Below are positions 19,390 through 28,635 of a DNA stretch of 64,000 nucleotides, one piece after another. Source of the stretch: Anthracocystis setariae (lineage: Eukaryota > Basidiomycota > Ustilaginomycetes > Ustilaginales > Ustilaginaceae); NCBI GenBank assembly GCA_928724745.1, contig CAKMXJ010000022.1, positions 62,001-126,000 on the forward strand, written 5' to 3'. How positions within the stretch are numbered: position 1 is the first letter of the stretch; each line of letters opens with the position of its first letter. A program made the position numbers and the translations under genes. Below the pieces are notes generated by a model. That model did no database searches and was not told the DNA's origin. It saw only the letters and a program-made list of their open reading frames with translations.

Positions 19390-20436
19390 ATGCTTTTGTC
19401 TCATCTTACCACACTCCTCGTGGCCATACTTGCTCTTGCTTACACTTGTGGAGCCGCAGACGTTCAAGACGGCAGCTCTGCTGCTACGTTCCAAGCATCT
19501 ACATCCTCCGCTCCCCGGCGTACCTTGACCACATTCCCCAAATTACTCAGTGCGGACCGCATCCGCAGCCTCGACCCCGCCTCGGACCGCGATCAAGCCT
19601 ACCGCGCCGTCCCAGTGTTGGACCGCAAGCCTCTCTTCACCCTCAGCAGTCCTGTCAGTACGATCGAGCAGGCGATCCGCGATTGGGGCTCAGTCGGCAT
19701 CGTCAGCCCCGCTACCGGTAAAGTGCAACTGGTCAGACTCCTCTACCATGGTGGTGTATGGGATGACACCTTCCCAAACCAGGAGCACGTCTGGCAGTTC
19801 TACACTGCCTTGGATAAAGATGTGCATGACATTGCCAAGGTGTACCAAAACATTGCAGTCGACTTGCCAGAACCGATTGGTGTTGACAACCTACCGCACT
19901 TCCATGGTCTACCCTTGATTCCTGCCGGTGAAGGCGGTCTGGCCAAAATGCTAAGTGCATACCGAACCGGTTATCCGAAATTCTACTACTTGACACATGA
20001 TGGTAGGATTTGGTTAATCGAACAAAGTCGATCGGACCTGTTCCGCCAAGCGGACGCCACGGAAGTACAGGAGATATCTAAGGTCCTCTCCGATGTAGCC
20101 AAGGCCAAAGCCAAATATGGCGAGTCATTGGCATCTCTACTTCACGGTCAATTGAGGATGGTCGACACATCTCTCACCGATATGAGGCGACAAAACCTGG
20201 CAAAGTCCAGATATCATCGTTACCACACGTCTAATCCAGAGCGCGAGCACATGCTTCAATCCTTACAACGTCATGGAAGGTTCTTGTACTTTCGCCCGAA
20301 ACACCAAGGCGGCGGCATGTGGGATGTAAAGCTAGTCAATTGGGCGGAAGTAGGACGAAACCCTATGCAGATCAAGATCGAGCCACTGGGACTCCTGAAC
20401 AAGATGAAAGTCCTCATCCATGGTAGGCCTTTTTAG
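19390..20436 (+). CDS. Secreted protein, candidate effector, three-unit type
   Basis: A 348-residue protein starting at the ATG that directly precedes a signal peptide (MLLSHLTTLLVAILALAYTC, cleavage likely near residue 22-24). No known domain is recognised. Three hairpin-like segments recur about every 98 residues: GSVGIVSPATGKVQLVRLLY (~100), KFYYLTHDGRIWLIEQ (~197) and GRFLYFRPKHQGGGMWDVK (~297). The next gene has matching segments at ~105, 199 and 299, so the two are paralogs; both also share an IEQA-x-RD-x-GS stretch before the first. It is the first of a same-strand array of secreted proteins. It has no cysteine-rich region. An effector role is inferred from secretion and clustering only. 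The frame is open further upstream (to 19288), but that part lacks a signal peptide. Confidence 0.85.
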   Translation: MLLSHLTTLLVAILALAYTCGAADVQDGSSAATFQASTSSAPRRTLTTFPKLLSADRIRSLDPASDRDQAYRAVPVLDRKPLFTLSSPVSTIEQAIRDWGSVGIVSPATGKVQLVRLLYHGGVWDDTFPNQEHVWQFYTALDKDVHDIAKVYQNIAVDLPEPIGVDNLPHFHGLPLIPAGEGGLAKMLSAYRTGYPKFYYLTHDGRIWLIEQSRSDLFRQADATEVQEISKVLSDVAKAKAKYGESLASLLHGQLRMVDTSLTDMRRQNLAKSRYHRYHTSNPEREHMLQSLQRHGRFLYFRPKHQGGGMWDVKLVNWAEVGRNPMQIKIEPLGLLNKMKVLIHGRPF

Positions 20437-20672
20437 ACATGTCCAGAATGCAGCAATTCCTTCGAAAGTACGTGCGGTGGCTTGCGAAGCCTTTTCTAGC
20501 TCAACATGCGAATCCGAGCTTGGGGTCTGAGATCAACGTTCTTTTCAAGGAGATGAACTGCGGCATCAGGGGTGAGGTCGACGTCGAGGTAGACCCAATC
20601 CTAAGCTAAGCTTGCGTTGAATGAAGTCGGCTCACCACTTGAAACATTGTCAGAGAAGCGGACACAGATACT

Positions 20673-20678
20673 TATAAG
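20673..20678 (+). promoter_or_regulatory. TATA box
   Basis: TATAAG, 75 bp before the ATG at 20748. Confidence 0.55.
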
Positions 20679-20747
20679 CGTGGGATTCTGACCCACGCCA
20701 ACTTGCACCCGCTCCCTCTTCCAGTGTCCCGCCACACTTACCTGACC

Positions 20748-21821
20748 ATGAAGCTTCACCACTTCCAGATCTTCCTCCTGTTCAGCCACCTTGCTCACCT
20801 CAGCTGCGCGGTCAGGTCCGAGATTCAGTCTGTAGACATAGCCAGCACCTCCACCGCCATCTCTCACTCTCCCTCTCGGCCCCCTCTAGCCGAAGAATAC
20901 ATCCACTACCTTTCTCCTACTCGTATCTACTACACCGACCCTCGTCCCCAACTCTACCCGCCTGGTCACCCCGACCCCGAAATCCCCTTCTACCTGGGCA
21001 GCCCACTCTACACCGTCAAAACCAGCCCCCTTATCGTCGAACAAGCACTGCGTGACTATGGTTCGGCCATCATACTCGACCTCTGGCGTCGACAAGCACG
21101 CAAGATCCTCTATCGCAATGGAAACTTAGTCCAACAGATGCCAACCAACATCGGAAACCTGCTATTGCTGTGGGATCAAGACAAAAACGTCCACATTTTG
21201 AAAAAGTACGTCCAACAGCTCCCAGTGCACATGCCTCGGGGTCAAGATATTCAAGGCCTCCCTCACGCTGGTCGCATCCCCATCCTGCGCTACGGCACCG
21301 ACTCCCTCGGTCACATGAAGCGAGCAGCCGATTTCGAAACTGGCAAGTTTTACCACCTCCGCCCGCGCGTTCTCCCGCTCGTCCTCATCGATCCCACCCA
21401 AGACATCCCTGCCCACCTCCCCTCCGAAACTGAGCGTCGCCAAGTCGACTTTGCCGTCAAATCATACGAAGCGGTCCGGAGGAAATTCGGTGAGCAACTA
21501 GCCGGTGTGATGTGGGGTGCCCCGATCTATCCGAACGAGCTGTACGAGAGGGAGAGGCTGGAAGGGCCCAGTTTGAAGACATACTTGAGGTTTCTGCCGA
21601 ATGCGGAGAGGGATCGGATGGTCAACGCATTGCAGAGGGATGGCAGGTTTAGGTTGTATATTCCAAGTCAGAGCGGGACACGGGTTTATAAGGTCAAAGT
21701 CAAGAATCCGACCGCAAAGAAGCACACCCCGTTCGAAGTGCACATCGATGCGTTGTCAACGTTCGAATCAGCTCAGGAGAGAGCCATGAGTGCGCTTAAC
21801 AAGATTCAACTCCCAGCTTGA
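20748..21821 (+). CDS. Secreted protein, candidate effector, three-unit type
   Basis: A 357-residue protein with a signal peptide (MKLHHFQIFLLFSHLAHLSC, cut near residue 20-22). It is a diverged paralog of the preceding gene: both share the stretch V-E-Q-A-L-R-D-Y-G-S before hairpin 1, a GLPxxGRIPIL-like segment in the middle, and hairpins near residues 105, 199 (GKFYHLRPRVLPLVLI) and 299 (GRFRLYIPSQSGTRVYKVKV). The mature N-terminus is Pro/Tyr-rich. No catalytic motif is evident. The start is fixed by the signal peptide; the frame upstream has no other ATG. Confidence 0.85.
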   Translation: MKLHHFQIFLLFSHLAHLSCAVRSEIQSVDIASTSTAISHSPSRPPLAEEYIHYLSPTRIYYTDPRPQLYPPGHPDPEIPFYLGSPLYTVKTSPLIVEQALRDYGSAIILDLWRRQARKILYRNGNLVQQMPTNIGNLLLLWDQDKNVHILKKYVQQLPVHMPRGQDIQGLPHAGRIPILRYGTDSLGHMKRAADFETGKFYHLRPRVLPLVLIDPTQDIPAHLPSETERRQVDFAVKSYEAVRRKFGEQLAGVMWGAPIYPNELYERERLEGPSLKTYLRFLPNAERDRMVNALQRDGRFRLYIPSQSGTRVYKVKVKNPTAKKHTPFEVHIDALSTFESAQERAMSALNKIQLPA

Positions 21822-22795
21822 TACCGGCAATACATCGGCGCCGTGCCACCCCCGATGGACCACCTTGAGCAAATGAAAGGGCTCCGAGGTGATCAGCTTG
21901 GAGGGCTGCGTGTAGAGTCCTCAATCTACTACGAGGCAATTCAGTAGCAGTCAATGAATGAATGAATAGATCGTGTGAAATGAAAGACAAATCTTATCAG
22001 GCTTTGTCGCCCCACTTTACACGGCCAATCACTCTCTAATGTGAACTGATTGCCATACTTTTCATATACTTTCCCTCCAACTGTACTGTACGGTGCCATC
22101 ATCTGCATCCACCGTAGAAATGCACTCTCGCCTAGATCTAATACCTTTCCCCACGTTAACAGAAGCTCATCCTCGCGCTCTCCACCGGCCTTCATCCAAG
22201 GTGGATCGCACCTGCGTCACCTTCCTCGGTGTCCTCTCGGCTCACTGTTCAGCCCATCATATCGTCTCCCACTCTTGACGCCCAGTATGTACTGCTACAG
22301 CATCACAGCTCAACAGTGATTCTGAAATCAAGATTTGGTACGATAAGAGTAAGCATCTCCGCCTCGCTCCAATCAATTCCTAAGGCCGACAATATCGCAC
22401 TCCCACTACAGCTGTGATGCATGGTCCCACAACATCTGGGGACAAGCTCAAATACAGCAGGTGGGCTCCCTTTCGGCTTGCTGGAAAAAGTCAATTGCGT
22501 CGCCACCGCTGTATTGCTGCTGTCCCAGTGTTGTGAAGGGGCTGTAGTCAGTAAAGAATAGCTGTGCGGAGGGGAGAAGGAGGAACATGTCCCTCAAATG
22601 CACTGTACCACCCAACATACATGGGACTCGAGACACAAGAGAGGGAATCTTATCTTACTGTAAGAAGAAAAGCCTGGCGATAAGGCTACATATTTATAGC
22701 TTTGCGGTCAGCTGCTTCGCTCCGATTCATCCAGCTTAAGGTTACTCTCAACCTCCTTTCCCTTTACTGAAAAGGCCTAGCTAAGCGCTCCAAGA
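21822..22795. other. Intergenic region in the secreted-protein cluster
   Basis: About 970 bp without a supportable gene. It contains a TACTGTA word at 22084 and the TATA element of the next, broken gene near 22690. Confidence 0.55.
22689..22699 (+). promoter_or_regulatory. TATA-like element of degenerate gene
   Basis: ATATTTATAG, about 105 bp before the ATG at 22796; the promoter looks intact although the gene is broken. Confidence 0.45.
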
Positions 22796-23497
22796 ATGCA
22801 AGTTCACACTGAACCAGCGAGGCTGGTCTTCGCAATGCTGGCCGTTGCCACTCTTGCATCGGCGATCACATACGCCCAACTGGCGGACAACCAATTCCAC
22901 AATTATGACGATATGATCGGCGACACCCCGTCCCACCCCGGAGCCTTGGTATCCGAACACGACGGGAGGCACTTCTACAACGGCAGGTAGGCCTGTCTAC
23001 TTCCTCAGTGGTCCCGACAGTCGATTGTATGTCGCTGACCTGCAACATGCGATGCGAAACTTTGGCGGATTCCACGCTCGCATTCGAAACCAAGCATCGA
23101 CTATCAGCTATTATGCTCAGGACAATAATGCGAAGATCAACGATCCTGGCCTTCTGGATCATGTGCGTCAGATCGACGAGACTAGCCAAAAATCCGGCCC
23201 TAATGCTGCCCTCCTCGCCCACACCTATCAAGCACGTTCACTCCCACCCCGGCGTCTCTCTCTCTCAGCTTGCGGCCACGACCTAGTCGCACTCCTGATT
23301 TCGATGCCATCCACGAGCGTACTCCGCAAGCAACCGCCACCGACTACGGTACGATGGAAACAAGACTCGATACCGAACGCGGAATGCGTTTCCACTCCGA
23401 CGATGGTTTGACGTCGCTGGCAACTCGCGCCCGGAATGATGGCACGATCGAGCGCCAGCTGTGGAACATAGAAAACGGAATCAATAGGATCATCTGA
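22796..23497 (+). pseudogene. Degenerate secreted-protein gene of the cluster family
   Basis: The first 64 codons from 22796 give a good signal peptide (MQVHTEPARLVFAMLAVATL, then ASA) and a short mature part ending GRHFYNGR before TAG. In the +1 frame the sequence continues RPVYFLSGPDSRLYVADLQ, the family's hairpin motif, so a 4-bp AGGT/AGG duplication around 22985-22990 appears to have shifted the frame. A third frame resumes near 23270 and runs to a stop at 23497. At least two frame changes are therefore needed. A spliced gene is an alternative reading, but no consensus donor is present at the first break. Confidence 0.6.
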
Positions 23498-24032
23498 GAC
23501 CTACACAAGCAAGCTTTCGAGATCTCGTCCGATGAACAGCCGTCTTTGAGAAGGTAATAATGCTCGATGTAACGTGGGAGGGGAGACCTCGCTCCGGGAT
23601 CGGTGCTCGTCTCATCACCGAATCTCATACACTCAAATAAAATGGGCTACCTTTCTCGATAAACATCATCGAGCCGAGACGACGGTCGATATAATCACTT
23701 CGAAAGTATGTGACGACCACCGAATCATTGTAGGGTGCAAGTTCTCAAGGTTCAAATACATCCTGCATATCCGGTGATGAGGTTCGCGGCCACATGTTCC
23801 ACAGGAAGCGTGCGTTTCTGTAGCTCCCTTGGTAGCAACTCAAAGGAGCAAGAAGGTGAAGCTACACCGTTGCCGAGTTGCTCGTCGTCAAGCTTATATA
23901 TCCACCATGCTAGACACCAACTCCGATCCTCATTCGTTTCAGTCTCTCATCGCCTGAAAAACGCTTCCTCACCTCGCCTTATACCACTCTGAGCCGCTCT
24001 ACTGTCATTTCCATCAAGGTCAAGATAGCAGC
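23498..24032. other. Intergenic region with promoter of next secreted-protein gene
   Basis: No gene seen. A TATATA element lies at 23895-23900. Confidence 0.5.
23895..23900 (+). promoter_or_regulatory. TATA box
   Basis: TATATA, 138 bp before the ATG at 24033. Confidence 0.5.
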
Positions 24033-24752
24033 ATGAGACTGACCAAGGTCCTCATTACCACCTTTGTGTTCCTCGCCCTATGCACATTGGTGCGTTCTAC
24101 CTTACCTTCTCTCGACACAATCGAAGAAGCCGAGCACGAATCCGACCAATCATCCAGCACCATCGACTCCAATCCAACATCTCGAAGAAAAGTCGCAATA
24201 AAGCCCGAAAAATTCCTCATCAAAGTACCTCACCAACTCCCAGATCCGGACGCCTTGCCCTCGGTGCGACCAAAGAACTTGAGCCCAACTCTACCACACT
24301 GGCTCATTACCAACTTTGGCTCCTCTCGCTCCTCGCTCGCACCCCCTTCCACCAACGAAGACATGGCTCGGCTTCTCGAACGTCGGCCATACCGCGTGAT
24401 CCTCTCAGAAGAGCTACTGGCGATTGCTGACAGCGCAATTAGCATAGAAGGCCAATCAGTCGTCCAGCTCCCCGGAGGAACACTCGATCGAGATGTCATG
24501 ACACTGATCATGCGGAAAGGCCAGTCTTTCTACGTGCAAGGCCAGAGAGGCAAAATATGGCACTTCACAAAATCAGGCCACAACTCGTTCGTCTACACAA
24601 ACAAAATCGATCGGCAGACTCTCGCCAGAGTCAAACACGCTCTCGATAGAAGGTCGAGCCTCAGCCTTCCCTTTTGGAGAAAGCTGTCCAACGGTACCAG
24701 TCGGCAACTATGGAAGGCCTGGTCTTGGCTGAAAAAGTCGCATGGCCTCTAG
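24033..24752 (+). CDS. Secreted protein, candidate effector, single-unit type
   Basis: A 239-residue protein with a signal peptide (MRLTKVLITTFVFLALCTLV, cut near residue 22). The mature part begins with an acidic, disordered stretch. The family module follows: a helical PPSTNEDMARLLERRP stretch (~residue 105), then the hairpin motif FYVQGQRGKIWHF (~166-178) followed by SFVYTNKI, and a C-terminal Trp-rich basic tail with FWRKLSNG. The same order of segments recurs in the genes at 25682, 27104 and 31120. No enzymatic motif is seen; effector function is an inference. Confidence 0.85.
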   Translation: MRLTKVLITTFVFLALCTLVRSTLPSLDTIEEAEHESDQSSSTIDSNPTSRRKVAIKPEKFLIKVPHQLPDPDALPSVRPKNLSPTLPHWLITNFGSSRSSLAPPSTNEDMARLLERRPYRVILSEELLAIADSAISIEGQSVVQLPGGTLDRDVMTLIMRKGQSFYVQGQRGKIWHFTKSGHNSFVYTNKIDRQTLARVKHALDRRSSLSLPFWRKLSNGTSRQLWKAWSWLKKSHGL

Positions 24753-25681
24753 ACCTTCACTATCGATTCAACAACGCGTAAGCATGCTGGTTTGGCCGAG
24801 TTGAGCGTGTCAACTGTCAAATAGCGCACATGCCCTTGATCACAGACGCGACCTGTCGATGGTGGTGCACGTGGTTCTGATCAGGACGACCGAGACACAG
24901 TCAGGCCAAGGTGATTATGGTGTAGTGGTGGTGTAGTAGGGCGTGACTCGATGGTCAAGTGCGGCTCCGCTTTGCTTGCCCCATTCGATAGCAGAAGCAG
25001 CGAAGCATGAAATAAAACACTTTGCTTGGATCACGGTCCGCTTTTCCCAGACAAGCTCACCGATGGCCGAAAAACTTCTTGGCATTCTTCACTCAAACAT
25101 TTCATTACAGAGCACACGAAGCGGTACGAAGATGTCTTACATCGGGCAGGTCTCGTGGCTGGAATGAATTTGATCACGGCACCATGCCCCCAGCCGTGCG
25201 CTTGCGACAGTCAGCTTTGGTCAAGCTCGGTACTGTATGCTGTATACAAGCGTTGAAGATCTGCGAGTTGAGCGAAATGAAAGTTGGGAGCGGATTCCCA
25301 TGCTCCTGTTCGATCGAGTGGCGGATCATCGATGAGCTTTCGGAGTGATAACGCGGAACAGCCACCCAGCGAGGCAAGAGTCCTCGTTCCTCAGCTTCTG
25401 ATGCGGTCCGGGTTCTTGAGCCGCTTTTTGATGAGCTCATTACACCCCAAGGAAGTGATTGCGTGACGAGTGCATCGAACAGCCGAGTCTGAACTACTAT
25501 ACGGCGGGTTAGGCTTAGTCACTGGGATGACGCTTCGTGGACAGAACGCATAAAAGGAATCGTGAAGCTTACCCAGAGAAGCTTGTTCGCACTCATCCCA
25601 TCTGCGTTTCTACAATAACGCTTCCGTCTACCTCCCAGTCTGGCAAATTCACCTATCCCAGAACCTGTGAACGAGAGCAAG
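24753..25681. other. Intergenic region in the secreted-protein cluster
   Basis: About 930 bp with no supportable gene; it holds a TACTGTA word at 25231 and a TATA-like element at 25549. Confidence 0.55.
25549..25556 (+). promoter_or_regulatory. TATA box
   Basis: CATAAAAG, 133 bp before the ATG at 25682. Confidence 0.5.
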
Positions 25682-26341
25682 ATGAAAGAAGTGGTAGCAA
25701 AGATGGTTCTGCTGATCGCACTGATCGGTCTGGCTTCCGCGGCTTCACCGCCCAGAACACTTTCATCCCTGCACATCCTGCCCGAAGGTGAAGTCGTAGG
25801 AGAGACGCTCTATTGGAGAGAGCACGATTTACCCTCCGATTTCGACAGTACGCCGGAGACGATCCCATCGCCACAAACGGTACCGGACATTGTGCCGATG
25901 CCCCTAGCCGGACCACCAAGTCAGTCAATCCTTTCCCAGCTCAAAAGAGTCTTGCATTGGCCTGGATCTCACTGGAAAGATTCCGCTTCGAGGAGAGCCA
26001 TGTCGCGTATGATCAAGTATCGTCCCAAATCCATTGCGCTCGACCAAGAATTGGCTTCGATCACCGAGGAACCTCGTACGATTGGTCGGATCCCTGTGAT
26101 TGCGCTTCCAAAGGGGGAACTTGGCGGAAGGGTGCTGTCCCAGATGACGCTCAAACGACGGCCTTTCTTGGTCGAAGATGCCCATGGCTATGTCTGGCTG
26201 TTCACTCCGAGAAATGACGGAACGTACGCCTACACCAACGATGTGAATAGTCCGACGGTCGCACTAGTCAAGCAAGAGCTTCGTGCGAACGCAAGTCCCG
26301 TCTTAGGCAAAGCCCCCTTACCAGGTCTACTGAATGCTTGA
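25682..26341 (+). CDS. Secreted protein, candidate effector, single-unit type
   Basis: A 219-residue protein with a short signal peptide (MKEVVAKMVLLIALIGLASA, cut after residue 20). It aligns well over its second half with the gene at 24033: here ALDQELASITEE, the segment VIALPKGELGGRVLSQM, then the hairpin PFLVEDAHGYVWLF (~161-174) followed by YAYTNDV and VALVKQEL. It lacks the Trp-rich C-terminal tail of its relatives and ends PLPGLLNA, so it may be a shortened member. No function can be assigned from motifs. Confidence 0.83.
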   Translation: MKEVVAKMVLLIALIGLASAASPPRTLSSLHILPEGEVVGETLYWREHDLPSDFDSTPETIPSPQTVPDIVPMPLAGPPSQSILSQLKRVLHWPGSHWKDSASRRAMSRMIKYRPKSIALDQELASITEEPRTIGRIPVIALPKGELGGRVLSQMTLKRRPFLVEDAHGYVWLFTPRNDGTYAYTNDVNSPTVALVKQELRANASPVLGKAPLPGLLNA

Positions 26342-27103
26342 TAGCCGTAAAGGCATCAGCTTCGAATAACCAGCACTCGCCCGACTTGCTGTAAATGTGC
26401 TCGGCTTTCAATTTATTCGTTCCCCCTCATAACCCAGCAACAACCGCTATCTTCTGTACGAGACTTGAAGATTGAGGACCTCTCGTGTCATGTCGGACAC
26501 ACCCCTGAGACATGTGTCCGAGATTAGACTGCACGGGTGTATCTACAGTATGTACATGCATGTGCCAAAGTCAGGTCACACACGAGGTTAGGCTTGAACC
26601 CACATTGCAAGCCCATGCTTGAGCCCGATGTGTCCACTGTATCTACATCTGAGTCACAGCATAAGTGCACGCCAAGCGCACTCGAAAACGTAATCGATCG
26701 GTGGGGCTATATCGATCATCTTGAAGCCTGGCCGACAGTCGCACCTTGAGTATCGCTCGAGAGGGTACTTACTGCATTCCTTTCGCCTGCCATATGCGGC
26801 GGAAGCAGGTCCGATGTTCCGCTTCAGTATTCATTCGAAGAGGTACGGAGCCTTCAACCCACATGATTCGCTCCGATGTTCTGGTTGCTCAGCTACAGCT
26901 GTCAGTGCTTTCGCGTCTTTGGGCTCTACTATACTCTTTTATCGAGACTGCCAGGATCCAACTCGCGCCATGCTACGCATGCTAAATACAGATCGACCTT
27001 GACTAGATGCTGGACCTTGAAACATCACATCCTTCTCTGTCTCCAGCACGGCTCACGACAAAGTATGAGGAATATCCGCTCTTCTTTCCCCCCTTTGGTC
27101 TCA
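26342..27103. other. Intergenic region in the secreted-protein cluster
   Basis: About 760 bp without a supportable gene. It contains a 9-bp inverted repeat at 26493-26521 and a TACAGTA word at 26544. The reading frame of the next gene is open back to 26876, but that stretch has no signal peptide and does not look coding. Confidence 0.5.
26493..26521. repeat. Short inverted repeat
   Basis: TCGGACACA and TGTGTCCGA form an exact 9-bp inverted repeat with an 11-base loop. It could be a terminator-like hairpin for the gene ending at 26341 or a protein-binding site. Confidence 0.4.
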
Positions 27104-28039
27104 ATGTCGCTGAAAGTCAGCGCACTCTATTCGGTGGTGCTGATGATTCTCCTACCTTTCGTCACTGCCGCACCGGCCAGGTTTAAGATCGAGCGAATGC
27201 CAGCGCTGCCAGAAGACAAGCCTGTAACGATTCCCATCGGGAACCAGCCCCACCCGGTGAGCACGCTGACCGGCACATGGTTCACCCAGCCCGTTACCGT
27301 AACCACCCTCGTGCGTGGACAACAAGGCAAGCTGATCCCAATCCAAAAACAAACCCTGATCGACTTTTCGCCAGCCCGTCTCGACTCTGACGATAGTCAA
27401 CCGAAGATGATGAGTGGGCTTGATCTCTTCGCGAGACGTCGACAATCACTCGTGGCAACGCAAGTCGCCGCTCTCTCAACGAACGAGGAGATGAAACGAC
27501 TTTTAGAACAGAATCCTCGTCTGGGTGCCATGTTCGATGCGTCCGTCGAGCCGAACGCGGATGAACTCGGGAGGAGGTATCTAGCGGTAGATCTATCGAG
27601 CTCGAACAAGGCAGAAGATATCATCTTCCGGACGCAGCAGCAGGGGAAACCGTTCTATGTGCGCGGAGCCGTTGGGAAAGTGTGGTTCTTCAGCACTCGC
27701 GATGGCAAATCGTTTTCAGTGACAGATCGGATCACATTAGAAGAGCAGAAGCGCATCAACCAGATCTACGGGAGGAAATCGCTTGCGCCTGTACACGCTT
27801 CCAGCTCGGTAAGAGGGCCGTCTGCAAGAAGGTTGGATCCCAAAGCATCCCCACGGTTGCGTCACGAAGCTGAGGTTGCAGCTGAGACATCATCCTTGCC
27901 TGGAACTTCGAGGACGTTGGCAACGTCTGCAAAAACGGATGCAAGCGAGAGCGTACAGTGGTGGGAGAGGCTCTCGCGAGGAGCCAAGTCCTTTCTAAGT
28001 GGACACGATGGCCTGCCTAGGGGATTCCACAGCTTTTAA
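27104..28039 (+). CDS. Secreted protein, candidate effector, single-unit type
   Basis: A 311-residue protein with a signal peptide (MSLKVSALYSVVLMILLPFV, cut near residue 22 before APARF). An ATG at 27065 would add 13 residues in front. After a Pro-rich section with the stretch LVRGQQGKLIP, also found as LIRGQNGLIP in the gene at 29740, comes the helical ALSTNEEMKRLLEQNP (~124), then the clearest example of the family hairpin, PFYVRGAVGKVWFF (~182-196), followed by SFSVTDRITLEEQ. The C-terminus has a disordered extension and the tail motif WWERLSRGAKSFL. The function is unknown. Confidence 0.85.
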   Translation: MSLKVSALYSVVLMILLPFVTAAPARFKIERMPALPEDKPVTIPIGNQPHPVSTLTGTWFTQPVTVTTLVRGQQGKLIPIQKQTLIDFSPARLDSDDSQPKMMSGLDLFARRRQSLVATQVAALSTNEEMKRLLEQNPRLGAMFDASVEPNADELGRRYLAVDLSSSNKAEDIIFRTQQQGKPFYVRGAVGKVWFFSTRDGKSFSVTDRITLEEQKRINQIYGRKSLAPVHASSSVRGPSARRLDPKASPRLRHEAEVAAETSSLPGTSRTLATSAKTDASESVQWWERLSRGAKSFLSGHDGLPRGFHSF

Positions 28040-28501
28040 TGTCGAAGCTGTCCGCTTCCAGGTATTACAGTACGTACTGTACTATCCGGTCCAATTACGA
28101 AAGCTTCATTTCCGTCTCATCAATCGAGTCTCGTTTCTGCATTCACCTGTTGTGCAGAAAAGTGGGCTTACCGATTGTGAACCGAGGTTGGTGAATCAGA
28201 CAGAGGTCCCACAACGCCGCACAAAGTATCGTGGCAAAAGCTGTAATCGAGATGCAATGATGATCTCTGTGGTCGCAACATCCATTGGACAGAGCCCACC
28301 ATGAGACATGGAAGGCCCCGATTCGAGATCCACTACCTAGCGAAGACTTGGAACATTCTGCACATCATAAGCATATAAGTAAGAGTCCTGAATATCCTAC
28401 AAGCCAGTGAGCTCTCTCTAACCCATCCATTTCTCGAACTTCTGCGAGGCTGTGCCTTCGCTTCACCACCTTCACTCTATCTTCATCCCAACAGAGGGGG
28501 T
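28040..28501. other. Intergenic region with orphan promoter
   Basis: About 460 bp with no gene. It has paired TACAGTA/TACTGTA words at 28066-28081 and a TATAAG element at 28374 that now precedes only a gene remnant. Confidence 0.5.
28374..28379 (+). promoter_or_regulatory. TATA-like element of a gene remnant
   Basis: TATAAG, about 130 bp upstream of the remnant at 28502, a spacing like that of the intact cluster genes. Confidence 0.4.
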
Positions 28502-28635
28502 GCGGCAACGAATCCCTACCACGTGAACAGCTCCGACTACGATCGATTGCTCAAAGCAAAGAGTTTGGGGAAGCCGCGTTCTATGCGTTGGATTCAGGCT
28601 TCAAATTCCGTTACTACTGCCGCGTGAGGAAGTGA
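28502..28635 (+). pseudogene. Remnant of a cluster-family gene (hairpin region only)
   Basis: Codons from 28502 read SDYDRLLKAKSLGKP, matching RDYRVLATAKQLGKP of the gene at 29740. After a 2-base offset at 28577-28578 the next frame reads FYALDSGFKFRYY, matching its FYAQDADGKIRLY, and stops at 28633-28635. No signal peptide or tail remains. The match to a neighbour across a frameshift identifies it as a decayed copy rather than a chance frame. Confidence 0.6.

Noticed and set aside
26876..27064. Upstream extension of the secreted-protein gene at 27104
   Set aside because: Begins at a non-ATG codon and reads Cys/Leu-rich leader-like sequence; signal peptide starts at 27104.
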